64,000 bases of DNA from positions 336,050-400,049 of the forward strand of contig JAAMEZ010000056.1 in the NCBI GenBank assembly GCA_013322215.1, written 5' to 3'. A program made the position numbers and the translations under genes. Position 1 is the first letter of the stretch; each line of letters starts with the position of its first letter. Origin of the DNA: Martinezella rhizogenes (GTDB lineage Bacteria > Pseudomonadota > Alphaproteobacteria > Rhizobiales > Rhizobiaceae). The notes below the pieces were generated by a model that was not told the DNA's origin, searched no databases, and worked only from the letters and a program-made list of their open reading frames with translations. Positions 8,620-16,505 of this stretch are shown piece after piece.

Positions 8620-9864
8620 CTATTTGAGAATGGCTTCGTACTGGTCCTTGAGCGCAGCTACCGCCTGGTCCACCGTCATGTTCGGATTGCTCCAGTAGTT
8701 GAAAGCGACCTCCCAGATCGCCGACTGCCAGTCTGCATCGACCATCGAATGTGGGTTCTGCACCTGGTGCGCGGGGTCCTTCAGCATGTCGAGGACATTC
8801 TTCGAGCAGGCATCCAGCGTCGACGGGTCAACATCGGTGCGTACCGGTGTCGAGCCCTTTGCCGCCGCGAAGGCGGCGTTGATCTTCGGGTCGACGATGA
8901 GCTTGGCAAACTCGACTTCCGCCGCGTCTTTTTCGGGCGACTGCTTGCCGAGAATGCCCCAGGCATCGACAGTCACAGACAGCGCCTTTGAACCGGGAAT
9001 CTGCAGGCAGCCGAAGTCCTTGCCTGCTTCCTTGCCGGCAGCGCGCCACTCGCCCTTCATCCAGTCGCCATGGATCTGCATGAGCGCCTGTCCCTCGATC
9101 ACCATATTGGTAGTCATGTTCCAGTCGCGATTGACCGAACCGGGATCGGAAGCCTGCTGGAACTTGCGCAGCCACTCGAACGCGGTTCGAAGCTCTGGCG
9201 CGTCGAGCGCGGTCTCATCCGGCTTCGGACCATAGATCCTCATAAAGAGATCGGTGCCGCCGACGCTCGCGACCAAAGTATGAGTGAGATAGCCGACCTG
9301 CCACTGCTGCGCGCCGAGCGCCAGCGGCACGATACCGGCCTTCTTGATCTTGTCGAAATCGGCATACATCTCGTCCAGCGACGTCCATTTCGAAGGATCG
9401 ACACCGGCCTTCTTCGCCGCCTCGATATTGTAATAGAGCATGCCGTCGATATGGATGCCGAGCGGGATCTTCATGATCTGGTCGTCGACGGTGATCGACT
9501 TGATGACCGAAGGCGGAAATTTGTCCATCGCCCCATCCGCCTTGAAGACGTCGGTCAGAGGACGACCGAGCCCCATATTCGTCAGATCGCGATAGACGGC
9601 GGGATTGTTTTCGGAAAACACGTTCGGAGGCTGGCCGCCCGTTACCAGGTTCATGAGGTTGACGTTGGAACCCGTGTCATGCGGAATGGTGATGTCGATC
9701 CACTTGATCCCCTTCTCTTCGGCCGCTTTCTTCAGGACATTAAGCGCAGCGACTTCCGCCGGCGACGACCATTTCTGGTAGATGACCAGGTCCTCGGCGT
9801 GAACGACCATCGGGCAGATGACGATCGACGCCACCAGCCATGCCTTTTTCCAGTTTTTCAGCAT
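8620..9864 (-). CDS. Carbohydrate ABC importer, substrate-binding protein (CUT1 type)
   Basis: 414-residue periplasmic binding protein (extracellular solute-binding family 1). A Sec signal peptide covers about residues 1-23 and ends VVHA before EDLVIYQ. The mature protein has the cluster B/MalE fold with SENNPAVYRDL and GDWMKGEWRA segments typical of sugar binders. It follows the ATPase gene by 12 bp, in the order permease, permease, ATPase, binding protein. The cargo is unknown; downstream enzymes suggest a sugar or sugar acid. A long unrelated reading frame lies antisense to it and is not a gene. Confidence 0.92.
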   Translation of the reverse strand: MLKNWKKAWLVASIVICPMVVHAEDLVIYQKWSSPAEVAALNVLKKAAEEKGIKWIDITIPHDTGSNVNLMNLVTGGQPPNVFSENNPAVYRDLTNMGLGRPLTDVFKADGAMDKFPPSVIKSITVDDQIMKIPLGIHIDGMLYYNIEAAKKAGVDPSKWTSLDEMYADFDKIKKAGIVPLALGAQQWQVGYLTHTLVASVGGTDLFMRIYGPKPDETALDAPELRTAFEWLRKFQQASDPGSVNRDWNMTTNMVIEGQALMQIHGDWMKGEWRAAGKEAGKDFGCLQIPGSKALSVTVDAWGILGKQSPEKDAAEVEFAKLIVDPKINAAFAAAKGSTPVRTDVDPSTLDACSKNVLDMLKDPAHQVQNPHSMVDADWQSAIWEVAFNYWSNPNMTVDQAVAALKDQYEAILK

Positions 9865-9876
9865 GCGTTCCTCCCA

Positions 9877-10977
9877 CTAGAGCCGCCGCCCGCTCTGGGC
9901 GTCGAAAAGATTCAATTTTGTTCTGGGATAAGTCACGGTGATGAGCTCGCCGGGTCTCAGCCTGGCAGCACGATCCGGCTCGATGCGCACCGCGATCAGC
10001 GAGGAGCCAAAGCTAAGCGACAGGATCGCGTCGGACCCGGTGCGCTCAACGATGCGAACCGGCAGCTCCAGCGAGCAGGCGGCCGAAGACGGAGCCTCAC
10101 CGATGACGAAATGCTCGGGCCGCATGCCGATGATGATCGGCTGGTCATGGGAAGGATGCTGAGCGCAATAATCATAGCCGGAAAGATCAAAGAGCCGGCC
10201 GTCAGCCGCGATCGCGCTCAATCGGTTCCCATCCCGCGCGACGGTGGCTTCGACGAGGTTCATGGCCGGCGAGCCGATGAAGCCGGCGACGAACAGATTT
10301 GCCGGCTGTTCATAGACCTCGTCGGGCGTACCGAACTGCTGGATCGCACCGCCATTCATGACGGCGATCTTGGTCGCCATGGTCATCGCTTCGATCTGGT
10401 CATGCGTGACGTAAACGACGGTCGGCTTCAGCTCCTCGTGCAGTTTCTTGATCTCGAGCCGCATCTCCGTGCGAAGCTTGGCATCGAGGTTGGACAGTGG
10501 CTCGTCGAAAAGAAGCACGTCAGCGTGCTTGACGAGAGCTCGGCCGATAGCGACGCGCTGGCGCTGGCCGCCGGAAAGCTGCGCCGGCTTGCGGCTCATC
10601 AGAGATTCGAGCTGCAGCAGGCTCGCCGCCCATTTGATCCGCCGGTCCGCCTCCTCGCGCGGCAGCTTCAGCGCCGACAGACCGAAACGCAGATTTCCCT
10701 CCACCGTCTTCGTCGGATAGAGCGCATAGGACTGGAAGACCATTGCCAGTCCGCGATCCTTGGGATCGAGTTCGGTGACGTCGCGTTCGCCGATCATGAT
10801 GCGCCCGCTGGAGACGTCGGCAAGGCCCGCCAGCAGGTTCAGCAATGTCGTCTTGCCGCATCCCGACGGCCCGAGCAGCACGAGAAAATCGCTGTGATCG
10901 ATCGCGAGATTAAGACCGGAAAGGACTTTGATCTCACCAAATTTCTTGACGATGTGTTCGAAGGAAACGCTTGGCAT
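9877..10977 (-). CDS. Carbohydrate ABC importer ATP-binding protein (MalK/UgpC type)
   Basis: 366-residue ATPase that powers the CUT1 importer. Walker A GPSGCGKT at 36-43, Q-loop at about FQSYALYP, signature LSGGQ at 134-138, Walker B LLFDE at 155-159, switch histidine in VTHDQIEAM. The C-terminal TOBE/regulatory region (residues about 240-366) is present, as in MalK and UgpC. It is the only CUT1-type ATPase in the window, while a second CUT1 permease pair at 18614-20401 has none, so it may serve both systems. It is 8 bp from the upstream permease gene. Confidence 0.93.
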   Translation of the reverse strand: MPSVSFEHIVKKFGEIKVLSGLNLAIDHSDFLVLLGPSGCGKTTLLNLLAGLADVSSGRIMIGERDVTELDPKDRGLAMVFQSYALYPTKTVEGNLRFGLSALKLPREEADRRIKWAASLLQLESLMSRKPAQLSGGQRQRVAIGRALVKHADVLLFDEPLSNLDAKLRTEMRLEIKKLHEELKPTVVYVTHDQIEAMTMATKIAVMNGGAIQQFGTPDEVYEQPANLFVAGFIGSPAMNLVEATVARDGNRLSAIAADGRLFDLSGYDYCAQHPSHDQPIIIGMRPEHFVIGEAPSSAACSLELPVRIVERTGSDAILSLSFGSSLIAVRIEPDRAARLRPGELITVTYPRTKLNLFDAQSGRRL

Positions 10978-10985
10978 CCGTTGCC

Positions 10986-11915
10986 CTAACCCTTGATCGC
11001 GCCGGCTGAGATTCCCTGCACGAAGAACTTGCCGAGGAGAAAGTAGATGAACAGAGGCGGAATGGCGGTCAGCAGCGCTGCGGCCATATTGGCATTATAG
11101 GCAACCGTGCCCGTCGATACCGTCACCATGTTCGCGAGATTGACCGTCATCGGCGCCGCACCAAGCCCGCCGAAGGTCACGCCGATCAGATAATCGTTCC
11201 AGATATGCGTGACCTGCATGATCAGGACGACGATCAGGATATTGCCCGACATCGGCAGGATGATCTCGATGAAGATCTGCCAGAATGAGCCGGAATCCAT
11301 GATTGCCGCCTTGGTGAGATCGGCAGGGATATCCTTGTAGTAATTCCGAAAGATCAGCGTCAGGACGGGCATCGAAAGTACGGTATGGATGAAGGCAACT
11401 GCCCAGAGCGAGCCATAGATCCCCATGCCGACCGTGATGACAATCAACGGATACATGATGATCTGAAACGGGACGAAAGCGCAGAGAAACAGAAGAAACA
11501 GGAATGCGCCCGTCCATCTGACATTCCACAGCGCCAGAGCATAGCCCGTCACGGCCGACAGCGAAATCGAGGCAATCAACGACGGAAACAGGATTGCGAC
11601 GGAGTTCCAGAAGCCGCCCCGAAGACCGGTGCAGGTGATGCCGGAACAGGCCTGGCTCCAGGCATAGATCCAAGGTTCGATCGTCCATTCCCGCGGCAGC
11701 GAAAAAATGGCGCCTTCGCGGATCTGGTCCATCGATTTGAAGGAAGTGACGACCAGCACATAAAGCGGCACGCAGAAGAAGAGGGCTGCCATCGACAGGA
11801 AGACAAGCACTGCGATCGAGCGCCCCTTGATGCGCTTCTTCGCTCTGGGGAACATGACCTCCACCGGTGCTTCAGCTGCAGCGACCGAAGGTCTGACGGT
11901 TGCGATATCGCTCAT
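10986..11915 (-). CDS. Carbohydrate ABC importer permease (MalG type)
   Basis: 309-residue inner-membrane permease with about six membrane helices, the first at residues 33-55 (SIAVLVFLSMAALFF). The coupling (EAA-type) loop is around AAIMDSGSFWQIFIEIILP. The start at 11915 overlaps the stop of the partner permease by four bases (ATGA), showing translational coupling; the longer in-frame extension lies inside the partner gene and is not coding. An unusual periplasmic loop carries two cysteines (SQACSGITCTG). Works with the genes on either side. Confidence 0.92.
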   Translation of the reverse strand: MSDIATVRPSVAAAEAPVEVMFPRAKKRIKGRSIAVLVFLSMAALFFCVPLYVLVVTSFKSMDQIREGAIFSLPREWTIEPWIYAWSQACSGITCTGLRGGFWNSVAILFPSLIASISLSAVTGYALALWNVRWTGAFLFLLFLCAFVPFQIIMYPLIVITVGMGIYGSLWAVAFIHTVLSMPVLTLIFRNYYKDIPADLTKAAIMDSGSFWQIFIEIILPMSGNILIVVLIMQVTHIWNDYLIGVTFGGLGAAPMTVNLANMVTVSTGTVAYNANMAAALLTAIPPLFIYFLLGKFFVQGISAGAIKG

Positions 11916-12811
11916 GCGTGACCTCCCTTGCGGGCAGCACGCTGCTGCCAGGCGGTCAGCGCCACGAGGGGCAGGAAGATTACCAGGGTTACGACGAGCA
12001 TCATCGAGGCGGCGGCCGACGCGTAACCGAGATTGCTCTTCTCCGTCATCGCCTTGATCGTGAAATAGGCCGGCAGCCATGTGGATTGGCCGGGACCGCC
12101 ATTGGTCATCGCGACAATGATATCGTAGGCCTTGATGACGCCCAACGACAGCAGGATGGCACAGGTGAGGAAGGTGAATTTCATCATCGGGATGATGACT
12201 TCGAGATAGACGCGCCAGAGGCTGACGCCATCGATGCGCGCAGCACTCCAGATCTCCTGATTGATGCCCTTCAGGCCGGCGAGCATGAGCGCCATGTAGA
12301 AGCCGGAGCTTTGCCAGACCGAGGCGAGAATGATCGCATACATTGCCGTCTGCCCGTCATTCAGCCAATTGAAGCTGACACCGTTAAGACCGATGCCATG
12401 CAGGAAATTTTCAAGCCCGAGCTGCGGATTGAAAATCCAGCGCCAGGCAACACCGGTGACGATCAGCGAAACGGCGAGCGGATAGAGAAAGACGGTCCGG
12501 AAGACATCCTCGCCACGCCGTTCCCGTTCAATCATGGCGGCAAGAATGAAACCGAGCACGATCGCAAGCGCGCTGCCGATCGCAAGCACGGTCAGATTGC
12601 GAAGCGATATCTCCCAGCCGGCATCGGCAAAGAGCCTGGTGTACTGGCGGAATGGATTGGACCAGTCGATCTCATAATCCGGAAGACGCCGGCTGCGGGT
12701 GAACGAAAGCACGACGGTCCAGACGATCGACCCGATGAACGCGACGACCGTGATCAGCACGGCAGGCGCGAGCGCAAGCTGCGGGGTGACCCGGCTCCAT
12801 CTCAATGCCAT
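11912..12811 (-). CDS. Carbohydrate ABC importer permease (MalF type)
   Basis: 299-residue permease, first gene of the locus A operon (permease, permease, ATPase, binding protein, VOC, TIM barrel, enolase-like). Six or so hydrophobic helices; the first is PAVLITVVAFIGSIVWTVVL. The coupling segment is around AARIDGVSLWRVYLEVIIP. It is transcribed leftward from the promoter region at 12812-12944, which contains the palindrome ATTAACGTTAAT and is shared with the divergent reductase gene. Control by the nearby LacI protein (14317-15342) is inferred. Confidence 0.92.
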   Translation of the reverse strand: MALRWSRVTPQLALAPAVLITVVAFIGSIVWTVVLSFTRSRRLPDYEIDWSNPFRQYTRLFADAGWEISLRNLTVLAIGSALAIVLGFILAAMIERERRGEDVFRTVFLYPLAVSLIVTGVAWRWIFNPQLGLENFLHGIGLNGVSFNWLNDGQTAMYAIILASVWQSSGFYMALMLAGLKGINQEIWSAARIDGVSLWRVYLEVIIPMMKFTFLTCAILLSLGVIKAYDIIVAMTNGGPGQSTWLPAYFTIKAMTEKSNLGYASAAASMMLVVTLVIFLPLVALTAWQQRAARKGGHA

Positions 12812-12866
12812 CGATTTTCCTCCCGATCAGCCTGTGCCGCCTCCTCCAGCGCTTGCACTTGCTGAT

Positions 12867-12878
12867 ATTAACGTTAAT
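12867..12878. promoter_or_regulatory. Candidate LacI-family operator ATTAACGTTAAT
   Basis: Perfect 12-bp palindrome, extending to 14 bp as TATTAACGTTAATA (12866-12879), in the 133-bp divergent region between the importer operon and the reductase gene at 12945. A one-mismatch copy (ATTAACGATAAT) sits upstream of the propeller gene at 16358. LacI-family operators are typically even palindromes with a central CG, as here. The regulator at 14317-15342 is the obvious candidate. Confidence 0.6.
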
Positions 12879-12944
12879 ACTAACGCCTTCTCGATGGGCG
12901 TCAAGCAGGTATTTGCCGATCGGGGGTCTTTTGGAGGAGACATC

Positions 12945-13751
12945 ATGACAGCTTCGATTCCACGGCTGGGCTTTGGGACTTGGGGGAGAACGGGCGCCGA
13001 GGGCGTCGCTGCAATTCTCTGTGCGCTCGAAACGGGCTATCGCCACCTCGATACGGCGCAGTCCTATGGCACGGAGGCCAGCGTTGGCGAGGCAATGCGG
13101 CAAAGCGGGCTGAACCGGGAGGAGATCTTCGTTACCACGAAGATCAAGGTGGACAATCTCGACCCCGGAAAACTGCTACCGTCGCTACGGAAAAGTCTGG
13201 AAACCATCGGCGTCGATCGGGTCGACCTGACTCTGATCCACTGGCCACCACCCTATGACCGCATCGAACCGGAAATCTATCTCGAGCAAATTGCCGAGGC
13301 TCGGGAGATAGGGCTGACGCGCATGATCGGCGTCTCGAACTTTACCATTGCCCTCCTGGAAAAGGCCGAGGCGCTTCTCGGCAACGGCGCTATCGCGACG
13401 AACCAGATCGAACTCAACCCCTTGTTCCAGAACCGGAAAATTGCCGCCTATTGCACGGAGCGCGACATCCTCGTCACCTGCTATCAACCCGTCGCGCAGG
13501 GCCGGATAGGCGATATCGGGCAGATGCGGGCGATTGCCGCGCGACATGAGGCAACCGTCGAACAGGTGGCTCTCGCCTATGAACTCTTCAAGGGCTATGC
13601 GGCCATCCCGACCTCGTCGAAGCCGGAACGCATTCGCTCGAACTGGCTGGCACCCAAACTTGATCTGACCACCACCGACATGGAGGTGATCGACGCCCTG
13701 CCGCAAAGTTCACGGGCGATCGATCCGCCTGGCGCGCCACTCTGGGACTAG
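12945..13751 (+). CDS. Aldo/keto reductase (AKR5-like, 2,5-didehydrogluconate reductase type)
   Basis: 268-residue reductase of the short AKR clade, which includes 2,5-diketo-D-gluconate reductases. It begins TASIPRLGFGTWG; the tetrad is visible as the Asp and Tyr of HLDTAQSYGTE, the Lys of VTTKIKVDN, and the His of LTLIHWPPP. Start at 12945 has GGAGGA 6 bases upstream; the in-frame extension to 12699 lies antisense to the permease gene and is not coding. It is divergent from the importer operon and upstream of the VOC and LacI genes, so it is probably part of locus A metabolism, reducing a carbonyl sugar intermediate. Confidence 0.9.
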   Translation: MTASIPRLGFGTWGRTGAEGVAAILCALETGYRHLDTAQSYGTEASVGEAMRQSGLNREEIFVTTKIKVDNLDPGKLLPSLRKSLETIGVDRVDLTLIHWPPPYDRIEPEIYLEQIAEAREIGLTRMIGVSNFTIALLEKAEALLGNGAIATNQIELNPLFQNRKIAAYCTERDILVTCYQPVAQGRIGDIGQMRAIAARHEATVEQVALAYELFKGYAAIPTSSKPERIRSNWLAPKLDLTTTDMEVIDALPQSSRAIDPPGAPLWD

Positions 13752-13826
13752 CAGATATCAGCTTCGATCCACCAGGCTTGCCGTCCAAACGGAAGCCGCC
13801 AAAACATCGCTTTCCACCCACGCTAT

Positions 13827-13838
13827 ATTATCGCTAAA
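13827..13838. promoter_or_regulatory. Weak third match to the locus A operator
   Basis: ATTATCGCTAAA matches ATTAACGTTAAT at 9 of 12 positions and lies 22 bp upstream of the VOC-LacI gene pair, where autoregulation would be expected. The match is imperfect and could be chance in an AT-rich promoter. Confidence 0.3.
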
Positions 13839-13859
13839 ACAACTCTTTGGAGCTATATC

Positions 13860-14300
13860 ATGGATTATATCACCGGCCTCGGCCACCTCGCCATCAAGGT
13901 CAAGGACCTCGGCGCCTCGCTCGATTTCTATCGCGATCGCCTCGGCCTCAGGGAAATGCACAGGCTGGTACGCGATGACGGGACGCCGTGGATCGTCTAT
14001 CTGCGCATCACCGATCTCCAGTTTCTTGAGCTCTTCCCCGGCGCAGAAGGCGATCGTGCTCCTGGGCCTAATGCCAACGGCACCAACCATCTCTGCCTGA
14101 CGATTGACAATCTCGATGTTGCGGCGGCAAAGCTGGAGAAGGCCGGAATTGCGCTCACCTCACCCATCAAGTCCGGGCTTGACGGGAATCGTGGCGCATG
14201 GATTGAAGATCCGGATGGCAACAGGATCGAAATGATGGAAATGGCGCCGGATTGCCTGCAATACAGAGCGATCGCTGCTCTGAAACAGCAAACGGTGTGA
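13860..14300 (+). CDS. VOC family protein (glyoxalase I-like)
   Basis: 146-residue single-domain VOC protein. It begins ITGLGHLAIKVKDLGASLDFY with the first metal-ligand His, and has FLELFPG and NHLCLTIDNLDVAAAKLE, ending IEDPDGNRIEMME with the last Glu ligand. These fit a glyoxalase/bleomycin-resistance or dioxygenase-like fold. It lies 16 bp before the LacI gene and is probably co-transcribed. Its actual reaction is unknown. It differs from the other VOC protein of the locus at 8060-8539. Confidence 0.83.
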   Translation: MDYITGLGHLAIKVKDLGASLDFYRDRLGLREMHRLVRDDGTPWIVYLRITDLQFLELFPGAEGDRAPGPNANGTNHLCLTIDNLDVAAAKLEKAGIALTSPIKSGLDGNRGAWIEDPDGNRIEMMEMAPDCLQYRAIAALKQQTV

Positions 14301-14316
14301 CGGGAGTCGAATTTGC

Positions 14317-15342
14317 ATGGCAAAGCCTGCGGCGCGCTTGAAGGACATCGCCGACAAGACCGGATTTTCGGTGAATACCGTGTCGCTGGCTTTGCGGGGC
14401 AGCTCGCGCATCCCGCCTGAGACCCGCACCCTCATCGCGGATGTGGCGCGCGAGCTTAATTATCTGCCCAATTACGTCGCCACGTCGCTGGTGCGGCGGG
14501 AAACCCGATCGATCGGGCTGATCCTGACCGACCTTTCCAATCCCGTGCTGACAGCCGTTGCACAGGCCGTGGAAGGCGAGCTTTCCAAGCGCGGCTATAC
14601 GACCCTTTTCGCGACCTCGAACAACGACATCGCAGTCGAAGAGAGGATGATTGAAACCTTTCGGGCGCGACGCGCCGACGGCATGCTGGTCTTTCCCTGC
14701 AGCCATCGCCGCCTGGATCATATCCGCAAGCTGCGCGCGCGCAATTATCCCGTTGTCCTGCTCGTCGGCGATCCGGATGCCGGCATCGATGCCGTCTGCA
14801 TGGATGAACGGATGGGGGCTTATAAGGCGGTTGCTCATCTTCTTGGCAGTGGCCACCGCCGTATCGTCATCATCGATGGCGGCACGAAGCTCGGCAATTC
14901 GGAAAAGCTCGAGGGCTATATGCAGGCGTATCGGGATGCTGGCGCAGACATCGATACCGCGCTGTTTATCAAGCCGAGTGGTCACTCGGTCGCGCATGGC
15001 TATTGGGCCGCGGATACGATCTTCAGCCAGCGGCTCGGCGCATCCGCTATCTTCGCAACCAATGATTCACTGGCGCTGGGCGTCTTGCGTTATTGCGCCC
15101 GCAACGGCATTCGCGTCCCCGACGACGTCGCGCTCATGGGCTTCGACAATATCGAGTTCGGCGAATATGCGGTCACACCGATCTCGACGGTCGATTATAA
15201 CGTCGAGCGTGTATCGGCGATGGCCGTCGAGCGCGTCGTCGATCTGATCAGCGCGGAGGCAGATTTGCCACCGCCACGCGTCACCCTGATCGAACCGGAT
15301 CTTCTCATACGCCAAAGCTCGAATTCGACCCTTCGCAGCTAG
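14317..15342 (+). CDS. LacI-family transcriptional regulator (locus A)
   Basis: 341-residue LacI/GalR repressor. Helix-turn-helix at residues about 7-26 (RLKDIADKTGFSVNTVSLAL) with hinge helix ending PNYVATSLVRRET, then a periplasmic-binding-protein-like effector domain (SIGLILTDLSNPVLTAVAQ; ASAIFATNDSLALGVLRY; VPDDVALMGFDNIEFGEY). It lies inside locus A between the divergent importer operon and the propeller gene, and near-identical palindromes stand before both, so it probably controls both and responds to the imported compound. Confidence 0.92.
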   Translation: MAKPAARLKDIADKTGFSVNTVSLALRGSSRIPPETRTLIADVARELNYLPNYVATSLVRRETRSIGLILTDLSNPVLTAVAQAVEGELSKRGYTTLFATSNNDIAVEERMIETFRARRADGMLVFPCSHRRLDHIRKLRARNYPVVLLVGDPDAGIDAVCMDERMGAYKAVAHLLGSGHRRIVIIDGGTKLGNSEKLEGYMQAYRDAGADIDTALFIKPSGHSVAHGYWAADTIFSQRLGASAIFATNDSLALGVLRYCARNGIRVPDDVALMGFDNIEFGEYAVTPISTVDYNVERVSAMAVERVVDLISAEADLPPPRVTLIEPDLLIRQSSNSTLRS

Positions 15343-15343
15343 C

Positions 15344-15387
15344 GCAATTCCAGGAAAAGTGTATGGCGGTTTTCCGTCTGGAATTGC
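15344..15387. repeat. Rhizobial palindromic intergenic repeat, copy 1
   Basis: Stem GCAATTCCAG (15344-15353) / CTGGAATTGC (15378-15387), with a second nested pair GAAAA/TTTTC. It begins two bases after the LacI stop codon and is followed by ATAAAAACAAAAT, so it can act as a terminator. A near-identical element lies inverted at 43808-43851. From memory this motif is widespread between genes in Rhizobiales. Confidence 0.7.
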
Positions 15388-15424
15388 ATAAAAACAAAAT
15401 ACCCAAACTGTCCCGGCAAGCGGG

Positions 15425-16339
15425 TCAGCCCGCCGCCACCGGGTAGCGGACATAGGCGAAAGCGCTGGAATTCGGCGCCCAGGAATTCACGTTGATCGTG
15501 CCCTGCCCGCCATTGAAGGCATCGAGATCGCGCGCCCTGCCGCCTTCCGCGGGCATGAGCCGAAGGATGACATCCTTGTCTGCGGGGTGGCCCGTCGTTC
15601 CCACCGGATAGCTCAGATAAACGAGGTCGCGGCCATTGGGCGCCGGATGCGGGAACCAGTTCACCCGCTCGTCATGCGTCAACTGCTCCAGCTCGGAGCC
15701 ATCGGGACGCATGCGGAAAGCCTGTGCATGTCCGCGCTGGGTCGCCGCAGCTTCGGAGTTGAAATAGATCCATTTCCCATCCGGCGAGAACTCGGAACCG
15801 TCGACGGGACATGCGCCGTCGGTCAGGAATACGTCGTCACCGCCTGCGGAAGGGATAGTGCAGACACGCGTGAAGATGCCGCCGCCCTCGCGGCGCTCCA
15901 GCCCGATATAGGCGAGCGTTGCACCGTCAGGCGAAATGCCGTGCAGGTAATATTTGAAGCCGCGCGAAGCCTCGTGCTCGTTGGAGACGCGGCGCGGCAC
16001 GCCGCCTTCGAACGGCACCTGATAAAGATGACCGTCGTTGGCACTGACGAAGAAGGAGCGCCCGTCCGGCGATACGACATGGTCGTTGTTCAGATTCTCG
16101 ACCGGTGCCGTGTTGATGCGATGCGGGCCATCCAGACCATCCGGAGAGATGCGAAAGAGGCGGCCGTCGCCATTATAGATCAGCCACTTGCCATCGGGCG
16201 ACCAATTGGGTGCCTCGATAAGCTCGCCGGTTTCATAGATCACGCGCGCCGTCGAAGTCGCGATATCGAAGACGACGAGTTCGCTGATTTGACGCGGCAA
16301 TAAACGTCGGGTTTCCGGTCCCGGGCGCATGGATGGCAT
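15425..16339 (-). CDS. TolB-like beta-propeller protein
   Basis: 304-residue protein made of repeated PD40/WD-like blades: APNWSPDGKWLIY, VVSPDGRSFFV, GISPDGATLAYIG, EFSPDGKWIYF and PHPAPNGRDLVYL. It resembles TolB-type and oligogalacturonate-lyase-type propellers. There is no signal peptide, unlike true TolB, so it is probably cytosolic. It lacks tol-pal neighbours; the setting is a sugar-catabolism locus, so an enzymatic or sugar-binding role is more likely than envelope function. The start at 16339 has GGAGGAG 5 bases upstream. A variant of the locus A operator lies about 20 bp before the start. Confidence 0.8.
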   Translation of the reverse strand: MPSMRPGPETRRLLPRQISELVVFDIATSTARVIYETGELIEAPNWSPDGKWLIYNGDGRLFRISPDGLDGPHRINTAPVENLNNDHVVSPDGRSFFVSANDGHLYQVPFEGGVPRRVSNEHEASRGFKYYLHGISPDGATLAYIGLERREGGGIFTRVCTIPSAGGDDVFLTDGACPVDGSEFSPDGKWIYFNSEAAATQRGHAQAFRMRPDGSELEQLTHDERVNWFPHPAPNGRDLVYLSYPVGTTGHPADKDVILRLMPAEGGRARDLDAFNGGQGTINVNSWAPNSSAFAYVRYPVAAG

Positions 16340-16357
16340 GATCTCTCCTCCACTTGG

Positions 16358-16369
16358 ATTAACGATAAT
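16358..16369. promoter_or_regulatory. Candidate LacI-family operator ATTAACGATAAT
   Basis: One mismatch from the perfect palindrome at 12867-12878. It sits 18 bp upstream of the propeller gene start. Two near-identical sites at two promoters that flank one LacI gene are good support for a shared regulator. Confidence 0.55.
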
Positions 16370-16478
16370 ACAAACAGCTTATGCGATCCCATTTTCATCA
16401 ACAACCACCAAATAGCCTGAATATCGATGCGCGGACCGAAAGCCTTGGCCGTGCTGCGCCATGGGCGACGAACCGGGT

Positions 16479-16494
16479 GTGCAGAAAGCTGCAC
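16479..16494 (-). terminator. Hairpin after the GMC oxidoreductase gene
   Basis: GTGCAG / CTGCAC with the loop AAAG, 11 bases beyond the GMC stop codon on the minus strand, at the end of the locus B operon. Only six pairs and no T tract, so termination is tentative. Confidence 0.35.
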
Positions 16495-16505
16495 CTTCGT
16501 CCCTG

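Noticed and set aside
9070..10989. 639-codon plus-strand frame over the ABC binding-protein and ATPase genes
   Set aside because: Antisense shadow; the minus-strand genes have full family motifs.
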